Shown here one piece after another: positions 8,757 to 17,254 of a stretch of 64,000 nt of DNA. Both the position numbers and the translations under genes were made by a program. The notes beneath the pieces are model-generated. The model saw nothing but the letters and a program-made list of their open reading frames with translations. It did not search any database and was not told where the DNA came from. Each line of letters begins with the position of its first letter. The first letter of the stretch is position 1. Source of the stretch: Mycolicibacterium vinylchloridicum (GTDB lineage Bacteria; Actinomycetota; Actinomycetes; Mycobacteriales; Mycobacteriaceae); contig NZ_JACBJQ010000018.1 of the NCBI RefSeq assembly GCF_013404075.1, forward strand, positions 1 through 64,000, read 5' to 3'.

Positions 8757-8983
8757 CAATTGACTATATCGGCGGGAAATGGCCCGGGAACCGACAATGG
8801 ACGGATTTCCAGTGAAAGTGCATGAGCATCAATGTTTCTGGATAGCATCGACTGCAGAATGAATTCCCAATTTCGAAGATGATGACCCATTCTCGAAACA
8901 GCCCACCCACTTCTGACCAGTGCTCGCCGGGAAACGGTTTCTCAGCGACCCCTGACAACGGCCGCCGCATCAGGTAGAAGGAC
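8757..8983. promoter_or_regulatory. AT-richer divergent promoter region
   Basis: This 227-base gap between divergent genes is clearly richer in A and T than the coding DNA, so both promoters should lie here. CGGGAACC near 8789 resembles a GGAAC-type ECF -35 box, without a convincing partner -10. No gene is seen. Confidence 0.35.
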
Positions 8984-10030
8984 GTGGTGGAAAACTCGCC
9001 GCTTCGACAAGCAATGGCCCGCCGACTACACCGGCGTGCGATCGCCACCGGCGAGATCAGCGTGCCCGCGGTGCCCGGAATGCTCGAAGAATATGTGGCG
9101 ATGTGCACGGGTCTTTTCGACAGCCTGGGCCGGGGGTTCACCGACGAGCAGATCGACAACCTGCGCAACATCCTGCGTGACCAGCTGGGCGAGGCCTTCG
9201 CCGCGTCACCGCGGTCGGAGATCGTGATCAGCTACGAAGCGCCAGTCGGCATGGTGGTGAATTACCACGTGAAGTGCCGCTGGTGGTCAGTCGAGGGCGC
9301 GTACGAGAACTGGATCGCCACGCGGGAACCACCGCTGTTCGGCTCCGAACCCGACGCTCGGGTGTGGACGCTGGCCGGCGAAGCCGCCGACCCCGCCTCG
9401 TTTCCGATCCTCGACCTGGGCGCGGGGACCGGACGCAATGCGCTGGCGCTGGCCAGGCGCGGTCATCCTGTCGACGCGGTGGAGATGACGCCGTCATTCG
9501 CCGAGACCATCCTCGTCGGGGCACAGAAGGAATCGCTGACGGTCCGGGTATTGCAGCGCGACATCTTCGCGACTCTGGACGACCTGCGTCGCGACTACCA
9601 GCTGATCCTGCTGTCCGAGGTGGTGTCCGACTTCCGGTCGGCGGATCAGCTGCGCGGAGTCTTCGACCTGGCCTCGCAGTGCCTGGCCCCCAGCGGCCTG
9701 CTGGTGTTCAACGCGTTCGTCGCGCACCGGGACTACACGCCCGACGAGGGTGCTCTTCAGCTGGGCCAGCAGTGCTACACGACGATCTTCACCCAATCCC
9801 AGATGTCCGGCGCGCTGGCCGGTTTTCCGCTGACACTGGTGTCCGACGAGTCGGTGTACGACTACGAGAAGGGCCATCTGCCGGCCGAGTCATGGCCTCC
9901 CACCAGCTGGTATGCCGATTGGGTCAGCGGCCAGGACGTCTTCGACGTGCCCCGCGCGGAGCGCCCGATCGAGATGCGGTGGTTGGTCTATCAGAAGGCC
10001 GGTGCCCTCGGCGGGCCCCGCGCCGGGTGA
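8984..10030 (+). CDS. SAM-dependent methyltransferase
   Basis: This 348-residue soluble protein has a Rossmann methyltransferase core near residue 140: motif I is ILDLGAGTGRNALALA, the acidic loop is VDAVEMT, and motif IV is LILLSEVVSDF. The topology resembles TehB-like class I methyltransferases. About 130 N-terminal residues precede the core and match nothing I recognise. The substrate is unknown. The start is GTG at 8984 (a second GTG follows at once), preceded by AGAAGGA. Confidence 0.75.
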   Translation: MVENSPLRQAMARRLHRRAIATGEISVPAVPGMLEEYVAMCTGLFDSLGRGFTDEQIDNLRNILRDQLGEAFAASPRSEIVISYEAPVGMVVNYHVKCRWWSVEGAYENWIATREPPLFGSEPDARVWTLAGEAADPASFPILDLGAGTGRNALALARRGHPVDAVEMTPSFAETILVGAQKESLTVRVLQRDIFATLDDLRRDYQLILLSEVVSDFRSADQLRGVFDLASQCLAPSGLLVFNAFVAHRDYTPDEGALQLGQQCYTTIFTQSQMSGALAGFPLTLVSDESVYDYEKGHLPAESWPPTSWYADWVSGQDVFDVPRAERPIEMRWLVYQKAGALGGPRAG

Positions 10031-10264
10031 CGAACTGGACAATATTTGCTGGCGCTGTATCGGGCTATGTACCTATCGGGTGACGCCCGTCACAGGAGCC
10101 CCACGCGCATCGCGATATTGCGATATTTGCGGGCGCGAAGACCCTCAGGTGAGCCGACATCACCCAGACGAACGGATTTGCCTGGCCCGCAAGGACTTTC
10201 TCCAGGTCAGGCAACGACGCCGGCGAACAGATTGGCAAAAATTCTCAGGAAGAGTCTTTAGCCT
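10031..10264. repeat. Gene-free region with short repeats
   Basis: No credible gene lies here. ATATTTGCTGGCGC (10042-10055) recurs as ATATTTGCGGGCGC (10123-10136), 13 of 14 bases identical and 81 bases apart. GCGATATT is repeated in tandem at 10112-10127. GTGAC-gccc-GTCAC (10080-10093) is an inverted repeat. The last 120 bases are AT-rich and lead into the promoter of the next gene. Confidence 0.5.
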
Positions 10265-10283
10265 TATCAGCCTCCTCTCAGGT
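10265..10283 (+). promoter_or_regulatory. Paired TCAG direct repeat (MprA-box-like)
   Basis: TATCAGCC-TCC-TCTCAGGT forms two 8-base direct half-sites with a 3-base spacer, ending 44 bases before the start codon at 10328. The same layout precedes the gene at 11459. The 19-base size and CTCAGG core fit what I remember of the MprA box of the envelope-stress system MprAB, but the regulator is inferred. Confidence 0.5.
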
Positions 10284-10327
10284 ATCGTTCTGCATTAGCT
10301 ATGCCGCAAACAGCGGAGGGAGACGGC

Positions 10328-11311
10328 ATGCGACGGGCCTTGGGGCCATTCCTCACCACAGGAGTGGCGCTGGTGGCGGCCACTGTGGTCGTCGCAAACC
10401 CCCTCGCGCCCCCATCCAGGGATATGCAGATCTCGACCACCCAGTTGTCGACCAGTCCCGACCTGCTCAGCCCGTCCGACAAGTCACTGCTCAGCGCCCT
10501 GACGCCGCAGTTGCCGGTATCGAATCTCGGCCCGGCGCTGGCGCAGATCCTCGCCGCACTGGCCGCCGACGCCGACCGCATCAGCCGCGAGGTCGCCTCG
10601 GCGATCGGCCCCGATGTGGTGGTCGCGGCGGCCGCACCCGAGCAAACGGCCTACCGGCCCGAGCCCGTGGTCGCGCCGTTCATCGAGTCCCCCAACGCGG
10701 CTTCGCTCGCCGCCAGCACCGGCTTTGCTTCTGCGGTCGCCAGCTCTGACGTGGTGCAGGTGTTGAACGGCCTCGTCGCCGACACTTCGTATCTCGGCGG
10801 GAAGGTCGTCGAGGCCTCCGTCGCACTCGTCCAGGTCATCATCAGGGTCCCCGAGTTCGTCATCGTCGCGGTGGTGGACCTGCTCAACGGGAACATCACT
10901 GGCGCACTGGACACGGTCAAGGCGGCCATCAAGGCGTTCTTCGGCCCCGGGCTGATCATCCTCGACGGGATCCGAGACGTCCTCTATGGCCGGCAGGCAC
11001 CGGCGGTGCCGCCGACCGCGGCCAAGCGCCTGGTCGAGCAGGTCACCGGTGCCGAGACCCCGAAGCCCGCGACGGGCGGGTCGGCACGTCCGAGCCGCGA
11101 GGGCACAGGCGAGGGCGAATCGGGTCGCAAGCAGGTCGAGACGCCGCAGGTGGCCATCGCACTCCGGCCCACCCCGACGGCATCGAGGTCGACCACGACG
11201 TCCACCAAAGCGCACAGCAACACCAAGGCGTCGTCGGGGTCGACACGCTCTACGGCGGGTTCGGCCCGGGATTCGAAGCCCGGCGCCAGCTCGGACTCGT
11301 CCTCCGACTGA
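10328..11311 (+). CDS. Exported protein with low-complexity tail (family member B)
   Basis: The function is unknown. The 327-residue product has an N-terminal export helix (FLTTGVALVAATVVVANPL), a middle region of predicted amphipathic helices (residues about 140-225, including VALVQVIIRVPEFVIVAVV), and a Ser/Thr/Arg/Lys-rich tail from about residue 245. ATG at 10328 follows GGAGGGAGA. A paired TCAG motif lies upstream. The domain order matches the proteins at 4792 and 11459. The tail could cross the cell wall, but that is inference. Confidence 0.75.
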   Translation: MRRALGPFLTTGVALVAATVVVANPLAPPSRDMQISTTQLSTSPDLLSPSDKSLLSALTPQLPVSNLGPALAQILAALAADADRISREVASAIGPDVVVAAAAPEQTAYRPEPVVAPFIESPNAASLAASTGFASAVASSDVVQVLNGLVADTSYLGGKVVEASVALVQVIIRVPEFVIVAVVDLLNGNITGALDTVKAAIKAFFGPGLIILDGIRDVLYGRQAPAVPPTAAKRLVEQVTGAETPKPATGGSARPSREGTGEGESGRKQVETPQVAIALRPTPTASRSTTTSTKAHSNTKASSGSTRSTAGSARDSKPGASSDSSSD

Positions 11312-11398
11312 CCCGACCTGCCAAAAGCCGCAGCTCGTCTCCCGGGGCAGTCATTGCGCCTTCAAAAAACTCGCTCCGCAAAGGCGGATTTCCCCTTT

Positions 11399-11417
11399 TC
11401 TCAGTGTGCTCTCAGGT
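11399..11417 (+). promoter_or_regulatory. Paired TCTCAG direct repeat (MprA-box-like)
   Basis: TCTCAGTG-TGC-TCTCAGGT is a near-perfect pair of 8-base direct repeats with a 3-base spacer, ending 41 bases before the start at 11459. It matches the element before the neighbouring paralogue in form and position. Control by MprA or another response regulator of that type is an inference. Confidence 0.55.
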
Positions 11418-11458
11418 AGTTTTCGCTGGTCGGTACAGTTCGGGGGAAGGGGCTTGAA

Positions 11459-12403
11459 ATGCCTGCAGCAATCAACGCGCTCCACAAGACCAGCATCGCG
11501 CTCGCCGGGGCAGCCGTCATCGCGGTCAGTCCACTGAGCCCGAGCCAGGACGTCCGGATCGCGTCGGTGCACCTACCCGAAATCCAGCTCACCGACCTCA
11601 CCGTGCCGGCGTTCGGCGCGATCCCCTACCAGATCGGCATCAACGTGCTGGGCGACCTGCTCGCCGCGACACCGATCCTGGTCGGCAGCACCCAGCAGTG
11701 CGAGACCTACTGCCTGGGACCGAACACGCCCGCACCCGACCCGACCTACGCGCCGTTCACCGGCTGGGGCCTCGTCGGACTGGGCCAGGGGCTGATCTCC
11801 AGCCCAGTTGCGCTTGTCAGGGCATTGCAGGCCGGCCAGGACCCCGCCCAGGCGCTCGGCGTCGCGCTGCTCGCCATCCAGGTGCCGATCACCAACACCT
11901 TCAGCCTGCTGACGGCATCGCGCACTCCCTTCGGCGGCTTCGGGCTACAAGCCACCCTCGAAAGGACCTTCACCGCATCCCAGGACGCACTTGTTGCCGG
12001 CTATCAGATCGCCGCTCAAGCGCTGGTGCAAGGGCCACTGACAATGCTCGGCGGCGCCGTGGCCGGGGCGACGGCCTTCGCATCGACACTCGCGCAAACC
12101 GGCGATGTCGTCAGCGCATTGACCGCTGGTCGTGCACCGATCCAGCAGGCTGTCACCGCCGCCGTGTCCGACCTCGCATTCAAGATCGACACGGGGCGGG
12201 CGCGGGTGTACGCCGACCTCACCAACGGTCCAGGGGTGACCACCCGGCCGATCCCGACGGTCCCGCCCCCGGCCGGGGCAACCTCCCGCCTTGCCAAGAC
12301 CACGAAGCCGACGAAAACTGTTGCCGACAACGACAAGTCAGTAACCAAGAAGGGTTCGGTCGCCGGCTCGAAGCGCGCGCACAAGGCCGCGTCCGCGGAA
12401 TAG
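11459..12403 (+). CDS. Exported protein with low-complexity tail (family member C)
   Basis: The function is unknown. The 314-residue product starts with an export segment (TSIALAGAAVIAVSPLSP). A central alanine-rich helical region (residues about 100-235) has repeated AL/QA patterns, and a Lys/Thr/Ser-rich tail begins near residue 265. One close cysteine pair (QQCETYCLG) may form a disulphide. ATG at 11459 follows GGGGGAAGGGG. It converges on lpqW with a 2-base gap. Confidence 0.75.
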   Translation: MPAAINALHKTSIALAGAAVIAVSPLSPSQDVRIASVHLPEIQLTDLTVPAFGAIPYQIGINVLGDLLAATPILVGSTQQCETYCLGPNTPAPDPTYAPFTGWGLVGLGQGLISSPVALVRALQAGQDPAQALGVALLAIQVPITNTFSLLTASRTPFGGFGLQATLERTFTASQDALVAGYQIAAQALVQGPLTMLGGAVAGATAFASTLAQTGDVVSALTAGRAPIQQAVTAAVSDLAFKIDTGRARVYADLTNGPGVTTRPIPTVPPPAGATSRLAKTTKPTKTVADNDKSVTKKGSVAGSKRAHKAASAE

Positions 12404-12405
12404 GA

Positions 12406-14310
12406 CTACTGGGCGGCCTTGGCCCAGCGGCCGGCGTCACCGACGATGCCGACCGGCACCGCGCCGGTCAGGCTCACGTTCTGCACGCTGGGACCCACCG
12501 CGACGATGGTGGTGTCCTGCAGGATCGGCAATACCGTCGACAGGTTCCACAGCCGGGGTTCGACCAGATTGATCACGTCGTCGATCTTTGCCGAACCATC
12601 AAGGGCCGCATCGATATTGGGCTGAATGCTGCGGTCGCAGATGCCGGTGAGGTTCGAGGGCGCCTGCACCAGCGCGCCGGAGTCGGGCACCGGCACCGGC
12701 GGGGACGTCTGCGTCGTGGTGGCCGGGCCGGGCGACGGGCTCGATGACGGCGTCGACGATGTGGTGGAGGGCGTGGCGGGCGGGGCTGTCGGCACGGCGG
12801 TCGCCTGTAAGGCCGGGCACCCGTAGCGGGACGCGAGCACGGTGGCCAGGTCACCGCCCGCGGCATGCCAGCCGACGATCGCGTCGACTCGGTTGTTCAC
12901 CAGCGCATCCCCATACAGCACCGGCGGATCGAGCGCCAGCACGGTCGCAGCGATGCCGACACTGCGCAGTTGATCGGCCGCGGTGTTGGCGACGGCCACG
13001 GCGGTCGGGTCGTTGGCGGCCACCCCGATCACCAGCGACAGCGTCTCGCCGTCCTTGCTGATCCGTCCGCGAGTGATCTCCGGCGGGCCGGGCTGCGGTG
13101 TGGCAGTGCGTGATCCGGCCGACGGTGGCGGCTGCACCGGCGATTCGGTTGGGGTGCGGTCGATCTGGAAGCCGGCCTGCTCGAGCAGCTCGAGCGACCG
13201 CTGCGGACCCAGTGCGGGCGGCGCGGTGGGCACATAGCCCGGATCGCTGGGCGCACGGACCTGGGCCTGGGCCAGGGTGACGGTGTTGTCGCTGCCGGCA
13301 CCCACCGCGGCGAGCAGATCCACGTCGAGCAGGCCCAAAATTCCTTTGCGCACAGCCGGATCCGATAGCTTCGGCTCGACCGCCCGCAGGGTCAGCTGCA
13401 TGACCCGCGGGGTGACGATGCGCGCCGTACGCACATCGGGGATGGCCGACAGCTGCGCGAACGCCGCCGCACCGCCGTGTACCTGCGCCACCTGCGTGTC
13501 ACCGTTGCGGATCGAGTCGGCCAGGGCGGCAGGCGCACCCGCTCGGCGGAACAGGATCTGATCGGGATGGGCGGGCGGCCCCCAGAACCGGTCGTTACGC
13601 GCCAGCAGGATCTCGTCGCGCTGCGGGTCGATGTTGTCCACCCGGAACTGGCCGGCGGTCACCGGCAGCGCGCGGGCCAGGCCGGCCGGGAAGCCGCCGG
13701 GCACGTCCTTGACGATGTGGGCGGGCAGCAGATCGTTGAACAGCTCCCGCCACGCGGGGTATGGCTGGGAGAAGGTGACCACCGCGGTCTTGCCGCCCTC
13801 GATCGACTGCACGCCGGTGATCAGGTCGTAGCCCGCCGGGTCGACGACGCCGGGCTCGCTGACCATCTGGCGCCACAGGTACCAGAAGTCGTCGGCGGCG
13901 ATCGGGGCGTTGTCGGTCCAGGACGCCTCGGGACGGATCTTGTAGGTGACGGTGAACGGGTTCTGGTTGGTCACTTCGGCCGAGACCAGCAGCGTGGGGT
14001 CCATCTCCCAGCGCGAGCCGGTCGACGTGGTCGGGTCGGGCACCGGCCGGAACGAACTGGGCAGGACCAGCGCGCTGATGGCGGCGTTGACCGGCGATTG
14101 ATCCGAGAGCAGATGCGGGTTGAAGCCGGCGCCGATCGAGTCGATGCCCATGATGATCTGGGTGGCCCGGGCCGGTGGCGGCGGCGGTGCATTCGTGGTC
14201 TCGGTGCTCTGCGGAGCGGGCGGCGGACTGACCGTACACGCGGCCGTGACCAGCACCGACCCGAACACAGCCAGGGCTTGCAGGCTGCGTCGTCTGTCCG
14301 GCACGCCCAT
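12406..14310 (-). CDS. lpqW: Lipoprotein LpqW
   Basis: This 634-residue lipoprotein has the fold of periplasmic peptide-binding proteins (SBP family 5). The lipobox-like VTAAC is near residue 25, followed by a Pro/Thr linker. In mycobacteria LpqW does not act as a simple transporter subunit; it controls the branch between polar PIMs and lipoarabinomannan. Its position next to typA matches Rv1165-Rv1166. PimE, the mannosyltransferase genetically tied to lpqW, is encoded 9 kb away at 23583. A Pro/Thr/Ser insert (residues about 500-545) is low complexity. Confidence 0.9.
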   Translation of the reverse strand: MGVPDRRRSLQALAVFGSVLVTAACTVSPPPAPQSTETTNAPPPPPARATQIIMGIDSIGAGFNPHLLSDQSPVNAAISALVLPSSFRPVPDPTTSTGSRWEMDPTLLVSAEVTNQNPFTVTYKIRPEASWTDNAPIAADDFWYLWRQMVSEPGVVDPAGYDLITGVQSIEGGKTAVVTFSQPYPAWRELFNDLLPAHIVKDVPGGFPAGLARALPVTAGQFRVDNIDPQRDEILLARNDRFWGPPAHPDQILFRRAGAPAALADSIRNGDTQVAQVHGGAAAFAQLSAIPDVRTARIVTPRVMQLTLRAVEPKLSDPAVRKGILGLLDVDLLAAVGAGSDNTVTLAQAQVRAPSDPGYVPTAPPALGPQRSLELLEQAGFQIDRTPTESPVQPPPSAGSRTATPQPGPPEITRGRISKDGETLSLVIGVAANDPTAVAVANTAADQLRSVGIAATVLALDPPVLYGDALVNNRVDAIVGWHAAGGDLATVLASRYGCPALQATAVPTAPPATPSTTSSTPSSSPSPGPATTTQTSPPVPVPDSGALVQAPSNLTGICDRSIQPNIDAALDGSAKIDDVINLVEPRLWNLSTVLPILQDTTIVAVGPSVQNVSLTGAVPVGIVGDAGRWAKAAQ

Positions 14311-14331
14311 CAGAGTAGCGATAGGCCCGGG

Positions 14332-16230
14332 TCAGCCCTGCTGCTTGGCTCGGGACTTGGCCCTGGCCCGGCTGGTGGCGTCCAGCTCCACCTTGCGGAC
14401 CCGGACGATCTCCGGAGTCACCTCGACGCACTCGTCGGCCGCGCAGAACTCCATCGCCTGCTCGAGGTCGAGTTCCAGCGGACGCGCCAGCGTCTCCATC
14501 ACATCGGCGGTCGAGGACCGCATGTTGGTGAGCTTCTTCTCGCGGGTGATGTTGATGTCGAGATCCTCGGCGCGCGGATTGATTCCGACGACCTGCCCCT
14601 CGTAGGTGTCCTGCCCGGGCTCGACGAAGAACTGCCCGCGGTCGGCCAGCTGGATCATCGCGAACGGGGTGATCTGGCCGGCACGGTCGGAGACGAGCGA
14701 TCCGGTGTGCCGGGCGCGGATCTCCCCCGCCCACGGCCGGTAGCCGTCGAACACCGCGTTGGCGATACCGGTGCCACGGGTCAGCGTCAGGAAATCGGTG
14801 CGGAATCCGATGAGTCCGCGGCTGGGCACGATGAAGTCCATCCGCACCCAGCCGGCCGCGTGGTTGGTCATCTCTTCCATGCGGCCCTTGCGGGCGGCCA
14901 TCAGCTGCGTGATGGCACCGACGAACTCCTCGGGACAGTCGATCGTCATGGCCTCGAAGGGCTCGTGCAGCTTGCCGTCGACGGTGCGGGTGACCACCTG
15001 CGGCTTGCCGACGGTCAGCTCGAAGCCTTCGCGCCGCATCTGCTCCACGAGCACGGCCAGCGCGAGCTCACCACGGCCCTGGACCTCCCACGCGTCCGGG
15101 CGGCCGATGTCGACGACCTTGATGGACACATTGCCGATCAGTTCGGAATCCAAGCGGGACTTGACCATTCGCGCGGTCAGCTTGTGACCGGACACCTTAC
15201 CGGCCAGGGGTGAGGTGTTGGTGCCGATCGTCACCGAGATCGCGGGCTCGTCGACGTGGATGCGCGGTAGTGCGTGTGCGTGGTCGGTGTCGGCGAGGGT
15301 GTCGCCGATCATGATCTCGGGAATGCCCGCAACCGCGACGATATCCCCCGCGACGGCCTCGTCGGTCGGGGTGCGTTCGACGCCCTCGGTGACCAGCAGC
15401 TCGGTGATCTTGGCGTTCGTGATCACGGGGTGGCCGTCGACGTCACGCATCCAGGCCACCTGCTGGCCCTTCTTGATGCGGCCCTTGTAGATGCGGATCA
15501 GGGCGAGCCGGCCCAGGAATGCCGACGCGTCGAGGTTGGTCACCAGCGCCTGCAGCGGCGCCTCGGGATCGCCCTGCGGCGGCGGGATGTGCTCGAGCAG
15601 CACGTCGAACAGCGGGTCGAGGTTCTCCCCGTCGGGGTTCTCGCCGTTGGCCGGTTGGGTGGTGCTGGCGATGCCCGCACGGCCCGACGCGTAGAGCGTG
15701 GGCAGGTCGAGCGCCTTCTCGGCGGCCGCCTGCGCTTCCTCGTCAAGATCGGAGGCGACGTCGAGCAGCAGGTCGTGGCTTTCCTCGACGACCTCGGCGA
15801 TGCGGGCGTCGGGCCGGTCGGTCTTGTTGACCACCAGGATCACCGGCAGGTGCGCGGACAGCGCCTTGCGCAGCACGAACCGGGTCTGGGGCAGCGGCCC
15901 CTCCGAGGCGTCGACCAGCAGCAGCACCCCGTCGACCATGGACAGCCCGCGCTCCACCTCACCGCCGAAGTCGGCGTGGCCGGGGGTGTCTATGACGTTG
16001 ATCACGGTCATGGAACCGTCGGGGTGATGACGGTGCACAGCGGTGTTTTTCGCCAGGATCGTGATGCCCTTTTCCTTCTCCAGGTCACCGGAATCCATCA
16101 GGCGTTCGATGGTGTCGTCGCCGCGGTGGGTCAGGGCACCGGACTGCCGCAACATGGCGTCCACCAGCGTGGTCTTGCCATGGTCGACGTGCGCCACAAT
16201 GGCGACATTGCGGAAGTCTTGGTTGTTCAC
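14332..16230 (-). CDS. typA: Ribosome-associated GTPase TypA/BipA
   Basis: This 632-residue translational GTPase of the EF-G/LepA group binds the 70S ribosome under stress. The GTP motifs are AHVDHGKTT (G1), DTPGHADFGGEV (G3) and NKTDRPDARI (G4), followed by domain 2, an EF-G III/V-like region and the BipA C-terminal domain. GTG at 16230 starts the protein directly at NNQDFRNVAIVAHVDHGK. That GTG overlaps the stop of the upstream gene as GTGA, which suggests translational coupling. The frame stays open upstream, but that part is a shadow of the neighbour. Confidence 0.95.
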   Translation of the reverse strand: MNNQDFRNVAIVAHVDHGKTTLVDAMLRQSGALTHRGDDTIERLMDSGDLEKEKGITILAKNTAVHRHHPDGSMTVINVIDTPGHADFGGEVERGLSMVDGVLLLVDASEGPLPQTRFVLRKALSAHLPVILVVNKTDRPDARIAEVVEESHDLLLDVASDLDEEAQAAAEKALDLPTLYASGRAGIASTTQPANGENPDGENLDPLFDVLLEHIPPPQGDPEAPLQALVTNLDASAFLGRLALIRIYKGRIKKGQQVAWMRDVDGHPVITNAKITELLVTEGVERTPTDEAVAGDIVAVAGIPEIMIGDTLADTDHAHALPRIHVDEPAISVTIGTNTSPLAGKVSGHKLTARMVKSRLDSELIGNVSIKVVDIGRPDAWEVQGRGELALAVLVEQMRREGFELTVGKPQVVTRTVDGKLHEPFEAMTIDCPEEFVGAITQLMAARKGRMEEMTNHAAGWVRMDFIVPSRGLIGFRTDFLTLTRGTGIANAVFDGYRPWAGEIRARHTGSLVSDRAGQITPFAMIQLADRGQFFVEPGQDTYEGQVVGINPRAEDLDINITREKKLTNMRSSTADVMETLARPLELDLEQAMEFCAADECVEVTPEIVRVRKVELDATSRARAKSRAKQQG

Positions 16231-16853
16231 GGCCCTGATTCTCGCAGCGCAGGTGCCCTTTTGCGAAAACGGGGAAGGACCAGCAGGGCCGCACCCAGGA
16301 AACACAGCGCCCCGAGGAAGGTGCCGAGGTTGGCCAGCAGCTCGTCCTCGGTGATGCCGGTGCGCCGCACGAACGCGCCCACCGCGGAGGCGCCGAAGGC
16401 GATCGAGCCGATCATGTTGATCCACTCGGCCTGCCAGTCCCGCGAGCCCAGTGCGATCAGACCTATCGCGATGGTGGCCGCGGCCACCCCGAGCGCCGCA
16501 CTGACCAGGAAGGCGATGGACCCCAGCGCATCCGGGGCCCAGACATAGTGGCGCCGCACCCCGGTGGCGTGCGCCCAGACCGCGCTGCCGGTGCTGATGT
16601 TGAACAGGATCGTTCCGGCGAATTGAATTGCCGCCGAGAGCCATTCCAGCCTCTGGGGCGGTGCCGACAGCATGAGTTGCATCCAGGCAGCGGCGGTGAA
16701 GAACCAGGATCCGATGAAGCACAACCAGTTGGCCGCACCGGCACCGGCAACCGTCGAGAAACCGGGCAGGGTCGCCAGCGCGAAGAAGGAGGAACCGACG
16801 GCGAACAGCCAGCACTGCCGCGACAGGGTCGCCAGGGTCCCCACACTCGGCAT
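16227..16853 (-). CDS. YrhK-like multi-helix membrane protein
   Basis: This 208-residue protein has about six hydrophobic helices arranged as two similar halves, each with a WLxFIGSWFF or WxNMIGSIAF motif typical of YrhK-type domains. A short Tyr/Trp segment (RRHYVWAPDALG) lies between them, and it ends with basic LPRFRKRAP. No catalytic residues are seen. The start is ATG at 16853 (an upstream TTG is possible). The stop overlaps the typA start. It diverges from the small gene at 16929. Confidence 0.7.
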   Translation of the reverse strand: MPSVGTLATLSRQCWLFAVGSSFFALATLPGFSTVAGAGAANWLCFIGSWFFTAAAWMQLMLSAPPQRLEWLSAAIQFAGTILFNISTGSAVWAHATGVRRHYVWAPDALGSIAFLVSAALGVAAATIAIGLIALGSRDWQAEWINMIGSIAFGASAVGAFVRRTGITEDELLANLGTFLGALCFLGAALLVLPRFRKRAPALRESGP

Positions 16854-16928
16854 TTCAGCAGGCAATCCACACCGGATGCAAACCCCGCGGAGTTAGCCTG
16901 GGTTACCGCCGTCAATTGGAGGTTTGAC

Positions 16929-17201
16929 ATGACGGTTTATGAAGTTCTCACCATCGCGGTCATCGTCGTCCTGGGCACCGCGGCGACCGCCGCCATCTAT
17001 CTCGGATTGCTCAACTGGATCGGCGGGGCGTACATCGTGCGGTGTGCCACGTGTCGGCACCTGACGGTCTCGTCGGATCGCCGGCAGCCGCAGTCCTGCG
17101 CGCACTGCCGCCATCCGGTGCTGATGCATCCGGTGCACGCCGCCCATCACCCGCGAGAAGCCGCCGACGTGCGAGTCACCGGCGACCCCCTCAAGTACTA
17201 G
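16929..17201 (+). CDS. Small membrane protein with zinc-ribbon cysteines
   Basis: This 90-residue protein has one N-terminal helix (VLTIAVIVVLGTAATAAIYLG) and then a cytoplasmic domain with two paired motifs, CATCRHL and CAHCRHP, spaced as in a small zinc ribbon. A His-rich tail (HPVHAAHHPRE) follows. ATG at 16929 has a textbook ribosome site, GGAGGT. Its function is not known. It is a single-gene transcript ending at the hairpin at 17223. Confidence 0.75.
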   Translation: MTVYEVLTIAVIVVLGTAATAAIYLGLLNWIGGAYIVRCATCRHLTVSSDRRQPQSCAHCRHPVLMHPVHAAHHPREAADVRVTGDPLKY

Positions 17202-17222
17202 GTCCGATGTAGCCACTTCTCA

Positions 17223-17244
17223 GCGCCTCGCTCCGCTGCGGCGC
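17223..17244. terminator. Hairpin between convergent genes
   Basis: GCGCC (17223-17227) pairs with GGCGC (17240-17244), and inner CGC/GCG extend the stem with one bulged T. It sits midway between two converging stop codons (17201 and 17255), so it can act on both transcripts. There is no U-tract. Confidence 0.5.
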
Positions 17245-17254
17245 ATCGGCGTGA

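Noticed and set aside
14332..16815. N-terminally extended TypA
   Set aside because: The extension shadows the YrhK-like gene; homology begins at the GTG at 16230.
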